In this document: positions 53,216 to 61,363 of the stretch, piece after piece | How positions within the stretch are numbered: the first letter of the stretch is position 1 | How the letters are laid out: the number at the start of each line of letters is the position of its first letter | NCBI GenBank assembly: GCA_023435925.1 | Contig: JAEZLF010000135.1 | Location: forward strand, 1 to 64,000 | DNA from: Bacillota bacterium | GTDB lineage: Bacteria > Bacillota > Clostridia > Acetivibrionales > DTU013 | Reading direction: 5' to 3' | Length of the DNA: 64,000 nucleotides | The notes under the pieces: model-generated | The model's database searches: none | What the model saw: only the letters and a program-made list of their open reading frames with translations | Told to the model about the DNA's origin: nothing | Translations under genes and position numbers: made by a program

Positions 53216-54625
53216 ATGATAAGAAGACCTAAAATCGGTGTTTTGGGATTTTCGGACGGTGATCCTGAAGTACATGAACAATTAAAAGATATTGTACAAA
53301 AGCAAATGGATGCGATTGTACAAGCATTGAAAGATAGTGGTCAGGTGGATATCGTTACCGGAAGAACATTGGTATGTTCGGCAGAAACAGCGAAATCCCA
53401 AGCGCAGTACCTTGCCAGCCAGAATGTAGATGGAACAATCTTTTCTTATGGTGTGTTTGCATTCCCGAATTTTTCTGCGATTGCGGCACAGTTTGGAAAA
53501 GGGCCGTTTTTGTTAGCTGCAAATCTGAACCAGGAGTGGCCGGGTATGGTATCAATGCTAGCAGCCGGAGGGGCGCTGCATCATCTGGGAATTGAACATT
53601 TTCGTGCCAGCGGCGATATAAATGAACCGGATGTATTAAATGAATATTTGAAATTTTCGCGCTGTGCAATGGTCGCGAGCGGCTTACAAGGGCAAAAATA
53701 TGGTCTGATCGGCGGCCGCAGCCTTGGTATGTATAGCGCTGTTGTCAGTATGCAGGACTGGCAGAAAAAGTTTGGAATCGATGTTGATCATCTCGACCAG
53801 AGCGAGATATTGCGTATTGCTGCCGACATCTCTGAGGAGCAAGTCGAAAAGGCATACCAGTGGCTGCTGGACAATGTTGGAGATATCCGATTTGATGGAG
53901 ACCGTCTGAAGCCGGAAAGCTTAAAGAAACAGATCCGTCATTACGAGGCGACGAAACGAATTATTGCACAGCATAACTATGATTTCATCGGTGTAAAATG
54001 TCACTATGAAATGAGCCGCCATCATTGCACACAATGCTTGTCGGCAGCTTTTTGCAATGACCCTTACGATTGGGATGGACCCAAAGAACCTGTTGTTATG
54101 GCATGTGAAGCCGATTCGGACGCAGCGCTTACAATGCAGATATTAAAGATGCTATCCGGGGGGCCGGTAGTATTTATGGATGTCCGTCATTACGACAAGG
54201 AGTACAATGTCATGGTATTTTGTAATTGCGGTTCTCAGTCTACATGGTATGCAGGCTGCTCGGATGATCCGAAGGAAAATCTGAAAAATGTAACATTGTA
54301 TCCTTGCCTCGAAATTTATGCAGGCGGCGGTGCACATGTTAACTTAATGACACGGCCTGGAAAAGCAACCATAGCGCGCTTAAATCGTACAGAAGGCAAA
54401 TATCGAATGACCATTATACCCGCTGAATTTGTTGAGCTTCCGCGGGAGAAAATGGCGGAAACTACAGAGGAATGGCCACACGTATTTGCAAAGCTGCCGT
54501 TTGATCACAAGGTATTTCTGGATAAATTTGATGCCAACCATTGTCATGCTATATATGGCGATTGGGGCAAAGACATTGAGATGATTTGTAAAATGCTGGA
54601 CATAGAAGTTGAATGGCTTTCATAA
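53216..54625 (+). CDS. L-fucose/L-arabinose-isomerase-like protein (COG2407 type)
   Basis: Probable aldose-ketose isomerase, 469 residues. The N-terminus IGVLGFSDGDPEVHEQLKDI and the central VDGTIFSYGVFAFPNFSAIAAQFGKGPFLLAANLNQEWPG region resemble the L-fucose isomerase-related family. A metal-site region CHYEMSRHHC and the C-terminal GDWGKDIEMICKMLDIEVEWLS follow. I chose ATG 53216 behind GGAGGG; TTG at 53210, overlapping dhaL, is possible. It is a different subfamily from the true FucI at 57715. In context it may supply the ketose for the DhaKL kinase. Confidence 0.8.
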   Translation: MIRRPKIGVLGFSDGDPEVHEQLKDIVQKQMDAIVQALKDSGQVDIVTGRTLVCSAETAKSQAQYLASQNVDGTIFSYGVFAFPNFSAIAAQFGKGPFLLAANLNQEWPGMVSMLAAGGALHHLGIEHFRASGDINEPDVLNEYLKFSRCAMVASGLQGQKYGLIGGRSLGMYSAVVSMQDWQKKFGIDVDHLDQSEILRIAADISEEQVEKAYQWLLDNVGDIRFDGDRLKPESLKKQIRHYEATKRIIAQHNYDFIGVKCHYEMSRHHCTQCLSAAFCNDPYDWDGPKEPVVMACEADSDAALTMQILKMLSGGPVVFMDVRHYDKEYNVMVFCNCGSQSTWYAGCSDDPKENLKNVTLYPCLEIYAGGGAHVNLMTRPGKATIARLNRTEGKYRMTIIPAEFVELPREKMAETTEEWPHVFAKLPFDHKVFLDKFDANHCHAIYGDWGKDIEMICKMLDIEVEWLS

Positions 54626-54669
54626 AATGATTTGTTTGCCCTAAATTGACATAAGGAGGTAGAGTGCCT

Positions 54670-55137
54670 GTGAAAATCGTGATTGGCTGTGATGAGGCTG
54701 CAATCGATCTGAAGGAGTCTATTTATACGCATCTTAAAAACAAAGGGATTGAGGTCTTTGATATTGGCGTTTATGACAAAACTCCGACATTATATCCGGA
54801 TATTGCGGTAAAGGCTGCTCAAGCGATTATGCAGGATGGCTTTGAACGTGGAATCCTTTTATGTGGGACAGGGATTGGTATGGCGATCTCTGCCAACAAA
54901 GTCCCGGGTATCCGGGCAGCAGTTTGTCATGATTCATATTCTGCAGAGCGTGCACGGCGAAGCAACAATGCACAGATTATGTGTATGGGGGCTCGAATAA
55001 TAGGGCTGGAGCTTGCGAAAAATCTTGTGGATATTTGGCTAAACTGTGAGTTTGACGGCGGGAGATCGGAGAAAAAGGTTAATAGGATCGGAGAATATGA
55101 GAAAATATTTTGCGAGTGTCAGAGGTGGGGCAGTTGA
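54670..55137 (+). CDS. RpiB/LacAB-family sugar phosphate isomerase
   Basis: Ribose-5-phosphate isomerase B family, 155 residues. Motifs: VIGCDEAAIDLK at the N-terminus, and ILLCGTGIGMAISANKVPGIRAAVCHDSYSAE (about 73-103) with the catalytic Cys. The residue after the conserved Asp is Glu where RpiB has His (GCDHA), hinting at a modified substrate, such as erythrulose phosphate or another ketose phosphate. GTG 54670 is behind GGAGG; GTG 54664 is too close. Last gene of the operon that starts at 48151. Confidence 0.85.
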   Translation: MKIVIGCDEAAIDLKESIYTHLKNKGIEVFDIGVYDKTPTLYPDIAVKAAQAIMQDGFERGILLCGTGIGMAISANKVPGIRAAVCHDSYSAERARRSNNAQIMCMGARIIGLELAKNLVDIWLNCEFDGGRSEKKVNRIGEYEKIFCECQRWGS

Positions 55138-55282
55138 TATACTTCAGAGATTCATTATATTTCCTACCGTGATGCAAAAAAATATATGAGGGAACGAATT
55201 CATGATGCTATGTAACAATTTGTTGGTAATACTATAACTAATAGTACTAAGACAGATTGCTTCACATGGGAGGAACAGGATC

Positions 55283-56266
55283 ATGAATAAAAATGGAAAT
55301 ATACAAAGTGAAGTGAAAAAAATATGGCTTGCAGGAGGTTGTTTCTGGGGAGTTGAGGCATATTTTGCTCAAATACCGGGAGTTTTGAAAACCAATGTTG
55401 GCTATGCCAATGGGAAAACTGCAAATCCATCTTACCACGATATCAATCAAACAGGCCACGCTGAAACGGTGGAAGTAAGCTATAATCCACACAAGATAAG
55501 CCTTCAGACATTGCTGGAATACTATTTCCACATCATCGACCCAATCAGCATAAACAAACAGGGAAATGATACCGGAACTCAATACAGAACCGGAATTTAT
55601 TATGACGACACCGAGGATCTTGCCAGTATCAGAGCTGTAGTGGAAAAGATCCAGGGCAAATATCAGGAACCAGTTGCTACAGAGATATTGCCGCTGGAAA
55701 ATTATTATCCTGCTGAGGAGTATCATCAGGACTATCTGAGCAAAAATCCCGGAGGTTATTGTCATATCGATCTTTCATCAAAACCGGAGCTTGTCGGGGA
55801 AATCCATTCCTTGACAGCTCCGGTTGTCTATAAAAAGCCTGATGACAAGCAGCTTAAAGAGTCACTTACACAGATTCAGTATAAAGTTACACAGCAAAAT
55901 GGTACAGAGCCGCCTTTCAGCAATGAATTCTGGAATCACCATGCTCCGGGCATTTACGTCGATATAGTAACCGGAGAGCCGCTTTTTACATCGAAGGACA
56001 AATTTGATTCCGGTTGTGGCTGGCCAAGCTTCACCAGACCTGTCGACGAAGAAGCGATACTGGAGAATACCGATGAAAGCCATGGCATGATACGCACAGA
56101 GCTGCGAAGCCGTTTCGGCGATTCTCACCTTGGACATGTATTTGACGACGGACCAAAAGACAAGGGAGGGCTGCGGTTTTGTATCAACAGCGCGGCACTG
56201 AGATTTATTCCCCTTGATAAAATGGAGGAACAGGGATACGGCGATCTTATTAAGCTGATTTTGTAA
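55283..56266 (+). CDS. msrAB: Methionine sulfoxide reductase MsrA-MsrB fusion
   Basis: Bifunctional repair enzyme, 327 residues. The MsrA half (about 8-165) has the catalytic Cys in GGCFWGVEAYF; the MsrB half (about 190-320) has SGCGWPSFTRP and the catalytic Cys in RFCINSAALRFIP. The MsrB part lacks the two CxxC zinc motifs of zinc-type MsrB. It reduces both S- and R- sulfoxide in proteins. Single gene with its own ribosome site (GGGAGG), unrelated to the flanking sugar genes. Confidence 0.95.
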   Translation: MNKNGNIQSEVKKIWLAGGCFWGVEAYFAQIPGVLKTNVGYANGKTANPSYHDINQTGHAETVEVSYNPHKISLQTLLEYYFHIIDPISINKQGNDTGTQYRTGIYYDDTEDLASIRAVVEKIQGKYQEPVATEILPLENYYPAEEYHQDYLSKNPGGYCHIDLSSKPELVGEIHSLTAPVVYKKPDDKQLKESLTQIQYKVTQQNGTEPPFSNEFWNHHAPGIYVDIVTGEPLFTSKDKFDSGCGWPSFTRPVDEEAILENTDESHGMIRTELRSRFGDSHLGHVFDDGPKDKGGLRFCINSAALRFIPLDKMEEQGYGDLIKLIL

Positions 56267-56366
56267 AGCTGATAAAGCTGCGCCGTGAATCGGATCAATA
56301 ACTGCCGTTTCTCATGTCTGAAAGCGACCGGGGCATATCATTCAATTCGGACCTGGTATTCGAATT

Positions 56367-56490
56367 TATCTGTATCTTCCATCATCGCTGACCTCTACAG
56401 GTCAGCGATGATGGAAGACGAATTCATTAACTTCCTTGGTCGGGTGGAGTTCAGTATCCGCCTGAAACCCGGAGCGGAGCGAATTGACTA
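56367..56490. repeat. Hairpin repeat element, copy 2
   Basis: Contains a perfect 19-bp inverted repeat: 56375-56393 and 56400-56418, loop TCTACA. The conserved stretch that follows (AACTTCCTTGGTC, GGTGGAGTTCA, CCCGGAGCG, AATTGACTAT) matches the copy at 26016. The conserved part encodes EDEFINFLGRVEF and PGAERIDYAD on the plus strand. It fills much of the 347-bp gap between msrAB and the LacI gene; I see no independent gene there. Confidence 0.8.
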
Positions 56491-56581
56491 TGCGGATTAA
56501 GGATTATAGATATAAATATTTATCTCAAAATAATGTATTTTAAAGAAGGATTCTTTTATACGCACGTAGAATATTACATTA

Positions 56582-56597
56582 GTGCAATCGTGTGCAT
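56582..56597. promoter_or_regulatory. Operator of the LacI-family regulator, upstream copy
   Basis: GTGCAATCGTGTGCAT differs at only 3 positions from ATGCAAACGTTTGCAT in the fucI operator at 57643. It lies 17 bp before the regulator's start, consistent with autoregulation. Confidence 0.6.
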
Positions 56598-56613
56598 TGA
56601 ATAGGAGTGCAAA

Positions 56614-57606
56614 ATGTCCGTTACGATAAAAGATGTGGCAAAGGTAGCCGGAGTATCCCCATCAACCGTATCAAGAGTAGTAAACAATGATGGACGGATT
56701 AGTGACGAAACCAGGAATAAAGTCCTCAAGTGCATGAAGGAGCTGGGGTATCAGGTTAACAATATCGCCAGAAGCCTGAAAACCAATAAGACCATGACAG
56801 TGGGGTTTATATCTCCTGAGCTCTCGAATGATGTTTTTATGAGCATTGCAAAAGGTGCAGAAGACGAATTCCGTAAACATGGGTATAGCATGATTATATG
56901 TAATTCCAATGAATGTGTTGAAGATGAGAACGATCGTATCAGTCTGCTTTCTCAAAAATGTGTGGACGGAATGATTATTATACCGGCCAGTTCTGAGGGA
57001 GAGCATTACAGTCAAATCAGTGCAGCAGGCTTGCCGGTAGTATTGGTTGACAGACTTGTGGAGCACTTTGAGGCGGATGCGGTTCTTGTGGATAACATCA
57101 ATGGAAGCTATTCTGCAGTGGAATACTTGATCAATAGCGGTCAAAGACGTATTGGATTTATTGGAGGCGATATCAGGCTAACTTCAGCCGGAGAGCGTTT
57201 TGAGGGGTACCGCAGAGCATTGTCGGATTACTGTATTCCTCTGGAAGAGGATATTGTCCGGTTTGGTGATTATCATATAGACAGCGGTTACCGGATCATG
57301 GGCGAGCTTATGGAGATGGTAGATCCTCCTGATTATGTATTTATTTCAAATTACTATATGCATATAGGAGCAATGAAATACTTGCTGGAACGTGGAGAAC
57401 CGATAACGAAAAGGGCGTCCATTGCGGCGTTTGACGACTTGGAATTCTCGGGGATTCTGGGATTCAGCAGTGTCAGAGTTGCCCAGCCCATGCTGGAAAT
57501 AGGCAGTAGAGCAGCGCAAATACTTTTGGCACGCATCCATGGTGAAAAGATGCCGTTTCCGCAGATCATAAGGCTGAAGACCAGCCTCAAGTCTGATTAT
57601 AAATAA
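56614..57606 (+). CDS. LacI-family transcriptional regulator
   Basis: Sugar-responsive repressor, 330 residues. N-terminal helix-turn-helix TIKDVAKVAGVSPSTVSRVVNN (3-24), hinge helix to about 60, then a periplasmic-binding-protein-like core with IGFIGGDIRL and the C-terminal IAAFDDLEFSGILGFSSV. It is divergent from nothing but precedes fucI on the same strand, and palindromes before both genes match each other. It likely represses fucI and itself, with fucose or a derivative as inducer. Confidence 0.9.
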   Translation: MSVTIKDVAKVAGVSPSTVSRVVNNDGRISDETRNKVLKCMKELGYQVNNIARSLKTNKTMTVGFISPELSNDVFMSIAKGAEDEFRKHGYSMIICNSNECVEDENDRISLLSQKCVDGMIIIPASSEGEHYSQISAAGLPVVLVDRLVEHFEADAVLVDNINGSYSAVEYLINSGQRRIGFIGGDIRLTSAGERFEGYRRALSDYCIPLEEDIVRFGDYHIDSGYRIMGELMEMVDPPDYVFISNYYMHIGAMKYLLERGEPITKRASIAAFDDLEFSGILGFSSVRVAQPMLEIGSRAAQILLARIHGEKMPFPQIIRLKTSLKSDYK

Positions 57607-57640
57607 AAAAGCAGGATAGACTAAGCAAGGTAAGTCACTA

Positions 57641-57670
57641 TTGATGCAAACGTTTGCATCTTAGTATATA
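57641..57670 (+). promoter_or_regulatory. fucI promoter with perfect LacI-type operator
   Basis: GATGCAAACGTTTGCATC (57643-57660) is an 18-bp perfect palindrome with the central CG of LacI-family sites. It overlaps a possible -35 TTGATG (57641-57646) and spacer, with TATATA (57665-57670) as -10. A GAGAC/GTCTC hairpin lies in the leader. Confidence 0.65.
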
Positions 57671-57714
57671 AAACAATGGAGACTGCAATGTCTCAATGAG
57701 GGAGGGAATTTTTT

Positions 57715-59529
57715 ATGGCAGATCTAAGCAGTTTAAAAGTGACCAAGGAAAGGAAAAGACTTCATGGTACATTGCCTAAAGTAGGAATAAGACCGGCAAT
57801 TGACGGCAGGCGCAGAGGTGTAAGAGAATCACTGGAAGATCAGACAATGAACATGGCAAAAGCAGCAGCACGTCTTATTTCTGAAAACCTCAGACATCCG
57901 GACGGTTCTCCGGTTGAATGTGTTATAGCTGATACCTGTATCGGTGGTGTAGCAGAAGCTGCAATGTGTGCTGAGAAGTTTGCCAGAGAAGGAGTCGGCG
58001 TTTCACTTACAGTATCCCCCTGCTGGTGTTATGGTTCTGAGACCATGGATATGGATCCATTGATTCCAAAGGCCGTTTGGGGCTTTAACGGGACAGAGCG
58101 CCCGGGAGCTGTTTATCTGGCCGCGGTATTGGCTGCGCATAACCAGAAAGGGCTGCCGGCATTCGGTATCTACGGAAGAGATGTTCAGGACGCAGGTGAT
58201 ACGGAAATACCGGAGGACGTAAAGAGCAAAATTCTGAAGTTTACAAAGGCCGGTCTTGCAGTTGCGACGATGCGCGGTAAGTCTTACCTTTCAATGGGAA
58301 GCGTATCAATGGGTATCGCAGGCTCCATTGTGAATTCGGACTTCTTCCAGGATTATCTCGGCATGAGGAACGAATATATTGACATGTCTGAATTTGTCCG
58401 GAGAATGGACGAAGGAATCTATGACAAGGAAGAATACGAAAAAGCATTGAAATGGGCCAAGGAAAACTGCAAAGAGGGTGAAGACCTGAATAGCCCGGAG
58501 CTTCAGGCAAGCAGACAGGAAAAGGACAAGCATTGGGAAACCGTTGTCAAAATGGCATTGATTGCAAAGGATTTGATGATCGGTAACCCACGACTGGCTG
58601 AATTGGGTTTCGGTGAAGAAGCATTGGGACATAACGCAATTGCATCCGGTTTCCAGGGACAGCGTCAGTGGACAGACCACTTCCCCAATGGGGACTTCAT
58701 GGAGGCAATGTTGAATTCATCCTTTGACTGGAACGGCATACGTGAAGCTTTTGTTGTAGCAACGGAAAATGACAGCCTGAACGGAGTAGTTATGCTTTTC
58801 GGGCATCTGTTAACCAATACTGCACAGGTTTTTGCCGATGTCAGAACCTACTGGAGCCCTGAATCCATTGAACGTGTCACAGGGAAAAAACCAACGGGTC
58901 ATGCTGCTAACGGTGTTATCCATCTGATTAACTCCGGTGCTGCGGCACTGGATGGCGCAGGTCATCAGACCGTTGACGGCAAACCGGCTATGAAACCGTT
59001 CTGGGAGATTACGGCGGAAGAAGCGGGCAAGTGTCTGGATGCAACCTCATGGAGACCTGCAAATATGGGCTACTTCAGAGGCGGCGGGTATTCCTCGAAG
59101 TTCCTGACAAAGGGCGATATGCCGATTACTCTGATGAGACTGAATATGGTAAAGGGTCTCGGGCCTGTGCTGCAAATTGCAGAAGGTTATACGGGCGAAC
59201 TGCTGCCTGACGCTACCACTACCATTGAGAACAGGACCGATCCTACTTGGCCGACGACGTGGTTTGCACCAAACCTTACAGGCAAAGGCGCATTTAAGGA
59301 TGTCTATTCAGTCATGGCAAACTGGGGAGCCAACCACGGTGCATTCAGCTATGGACATATCGGAGGAGATCTGATTACAATGGCATCCATGCTGAGAATA
59401 CCGGTATGTATGCACAATGTTCCTGAGGACAGAATTTTCCGTCCGTCAGCCTGGGGCGCATTTGGAACTGTTGATCTGGAGGGTGCGGATTTCAGGGCTT
59501 GTCAAGCTTTTGGACCGATATACGGATAG
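57715..59529 (+). CDS. fucI: L-fucose isomerase
   Basis: Converts L-fucose to L-fuculose (also D-arabinose to D-ribulose), 604 residues, the family's normal size. The N-terminal RLHGTLPKVGIRPAIDGRRRGVRESLE, CVIADTCIGGVAEAAMCAEKF and GSETMDM regions, and FVVATENDSLNGVVMLFGHLLTNTAQVF (catalytic Glu and metal Asp region near 350) are those of FucI. The C-terminal HGAFSYGHIGGDLITMASMLRIPV includes the metal His. Regulated by the adjacent LacI-family repressor. No kinase or aldolase follows; the strong terminator makes it monocistronic. Confidence 0.95.
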   Translation: MADLSSLKVTKERKRLHGTLPKVGIRPAIDGRRRGVRESLEDQTMNMAKAAARLISENLRHPDGSPVECVIADTCIGGVAEAAMCAEKFAREGVGVSLTVSPCWCYGSETMDMDPLIPKAVWGFNGTERPGAVYLAAVLAAHNQKGLPAFGIYGRDVQDAGDTEIPEDVKSKILKFTKAGLAVATMRGKSYLSMGSVSMGIAGSIVNSDFFQDYLGMRNEYIDMSEFVRRMDEGIYDKEEYEKALKWAKENCKEGEDLNSPELQASRQEKDKHWETVVKMALIAKDLMIGNPRLAELGFGEEALGHNAIASGFQGQRQWTDHFPNGDFMEAMLNSSFDWNGIREAFVVATENDSLNGVVMLFGHLLTNTAQVFADVRTYWSPESIERVTGKKPTGHAANGVIHLINSGAAALDGAGHQTVDGKPAMKPFWEITAEEAGKCLDATSWRPANMGYFRGGGYSSKFLTKGDMPITLMRLNMVKGLGPVLQIAEGYTGELLPDATTTIENRTDPTWPTTWFAPNLTGKGAFKDVYSVMANWGANHGAFSYGHIGGDLITMASMLRIPVCMHNVPEDRIFRPSAWGAFGTVDLEGADFRACQAFGPIYG

Positions 59530-59555
59530 TAGTGTTATAACGATAAATTCATAAG

Positions 59556-59620
59556 TTGCCGGAGCAGTGGGCCGGACTGGTTTGGACCGGTCAAGACCTT
59601 CCTGCCCCGGCTGTTTTTAT
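59556..59620 (+). terminator. Intrinsic terminator after fucI
   Basis: GCCGGaGCAG (59558-59567) pairs with CTGCcCCGGC (59602-59611), an inner GACTGG/CCGGTC arm lies within, and TGTTTTTAT follows. Confidence 0.75.
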
Positions 59621-59653
59621 GGAACTGCAGAATGTAAAATTTATTTGCCTATA

Positions 59654-59682
59654 TTGACTTATTGATTTAATTGTACTAATAT
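59654..59682 (+). promoter_or_regulatory. Promoter of the V-type ATP synthase operon
   Basis: -35 TTGACT (59654-59659), 17-bp spacer, -10 TAATAT (59677-59682). The leader to the first start at 59936 would be about 245 nt; it holds no clear gene or fold. Confidence 0.6.
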
Positions 59683-59935
59683 TGGTAGTATCGCATAAAT
59701 TTGCTTTAAGTTGGTAGGCGGATTTTTCCTGTTTACTTGGGCGTTTTGTTTTGCGGGGAAATGAATAGTGGAGATAAAATGCAAGGTTGAAAGTATGCAA
59801 GTGGTAGAAAACTGCTATTTGGGCTTCCATAATATGGGGGTCTTTTACATTTGGCGGGAAATTGCCAAGCTGGATGATTATGGATACGTTGCTTGTATAG
59901 TTGTTTAGGGTACGTTATAGCAGGAGGTATTGAGT

Positions 59936-60268
59936 GTGAAGGAAATTATTGAACAGATTTCGCGGATTGATGCAGTAGCATTCGAAAATGAGCAAAAGAA
60001 TCGTAAAATTTTAGCTAATGAGAAGCAAAGACTTGAAAACGAGATAAAAAGATATCGTGATAAGAAATTGAGTGCTGCAAATGAAAAAGCAAAAATCATA
60101 TATCACCAGACCGTGGGAAAAACAAAAGCTGAATACCAGGTTCAGGAGGACGAAATAAAGAAGATATCCGGGCAGATTGAAAAATACTATCAAAGTGCGG
60201 AAAAAGATATAATCCAGAAAATTATGGGGGAGTTGTTTGAACAACATCACAGTCCCCCAACTTTATAG
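59936..60268 (+). CDS. V-type ATP synthase coiled-coil subunit (G/H type)
   Basis: Peripheral-stalk subunit, about 110 residues and nearly all helical with heptad-like charged repeats (NEQKNRKILANEKQRLENEIK). It should pair with subunit E. GTG 59936 follows AGGAGG at 8-nt spacing; TTG at 59930 is too close. The last ten residues (FEQHHSPPTL) and the stop are encoded by a piece of the small repeat element (60235-60268), so the native C-terminus has been replaced. First gene of the operon. Confidence 0.8.
   Translation: MKEIIEQISRIDAVAFENEQKNRKILANEKQRLENEIKRYRDKKLSAANEKAKIIYHQTVGKTKAEYQVQEDEIKKISGQIEKYYQSAEKDIIQKIMGELFEQHHSPPTL
60237..60268. repeat. Small repeat element, copy C (left end only)
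   Basis: TTGAACAACATCACAGTCCC followed by CCAACTTTATAGG matches copy A's left end with a single substitution in the first 24 bp. The right inverted end is absent. It overlaps the end of the coiled-coil subunit gene and supplies its stop codon (60266-60268). Confidence 0.75.
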
Positions 60269-60307
60269 GCTCTTTTGCTGGTTACATTGAGGAAGGGAGG
60301 TTCGTGT

Positions 60308-61339
60308 GTGAATCCTTATATGGCTTATGAAGCAGTAGATACGAAGATAGCATCAAAAAAAAGAAATATTTTTGACAGAAATAAGCTTGACAAAATGCTG
60401 GAATGTAACACTGTTGAGCAAGTAACAGAGTTTCTCAGGAGCAAATATAACTTAAGAAATATTCTCTCCGATTCGAAGGGACATGCGCTCCACAGAGATG
60501 ATCTGGAAACCCTGCTCAAAAGGTACCGCGTTACAGAAATAGAGAATTTGCTTCACTATTTTTCGGGACCTTACAAAGACTTTCTACAGGGTATTCTTAT
60601 GGAATATGAGATTTCCGATTTAATTATGATCCTGAGAAAAATGGCTAAAGGCGAATCTTCAAACGGTATAGAGAGAAATTATATCCATTCGGAACAGTAT
60701 TCTTCACTGAATTATGAAAAACTAGCAGCATCAAGAAATATTGCACAGTTTATGGATTGCCTCAAAAATACTCCCTACTATAACTTTATAAAAACAATGA
60801 CATTTACGGATGTGATAAAAATGGAGTTTCATATGGAGATGAAGCTCCAGTCGCTGCTTTATAGAACATTACTGCAGAATTCACTAAAGCTGAATGCTGA
60901 GGATCAACGTACAGTCAATGAAATCATCGGATTGAAAATAGATTTTCTTAATGTACAGTGGATTTACAGAGCGCGCAAATACTACAATATATCTCCGGAG
61001 CAGATTTTGATATATTGTTTGAGAGGCGGTTATAAGCTGAGCTTTGAAAGGCTGCAGAAATTATGCTATTCGAAAACAACGGATGAAATACGGAAGCTGT
61101 CAAATGAATATTTGCGGTATCATGTATTTACATCAAACAATGAAGCGGATATTGAAAGAAATATAGACTTCTATATTTATATAAAAATAAAGGAAAGGAA
61201 CTACCGGGGAACCATAGGATTCGTGTTGTTGTATCTTTATAGGCTGGAAATCATTATTAAAGATTTAATCACGATAACAGAAGGGATAAGGTACAAACTG
61301 CCAAAAGAAGATTTGAAGAAGTACTTGGTTCATTCATAG
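60308..61339 (+). CDS. atpC: V-type ATP synthase subunit C
   Basis: Central-rotor (d/C-type) subunit that connects the axle to the membrane ring, 343 residues, helical. The N-terminus MAYEAVDTKIASKKRNIFDRNKL matches the family. I chose GTG 60308 behind GGGAGG with 7-nt spacing; a longer frame from 60275 has no ribosome site. Members of this family have the vATP-synt_AC39 fold. Confidence 0.85.
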   Translation: MNPYMAYEAVDTKIASKKRNIFDRNKLDKMLECNTVEQVTEFLRSKYNLRNILSDSKGHALHRDDLETLLKRYRVTEIENLLHYFSGPYKDFLQGILMEYEISDLIMILRKMAKGESSNGIERNYIHSEQYSSLNYEKLAASRNIAQFMDCLKNTPYYNFIKTMTFTDVIKMEFHMEMKLQSLLYRTLLQNSLKLNAEDQRTVNEIIGLKIDFLNVQWIYRARKYYNISPEQILIYCLRGGYKLSFERLQKLCYSKTTDEIRKLSNEYLRYHVFTSNNEADIERNIDFYIYIKIKERNYRGTIGFVLLYLYRLEIIIKDLITITEGIRYKLPKEDLKKYLVHS

Positions 61340-61363
61340 TATAAAGCAGAGGTGATATAACAA

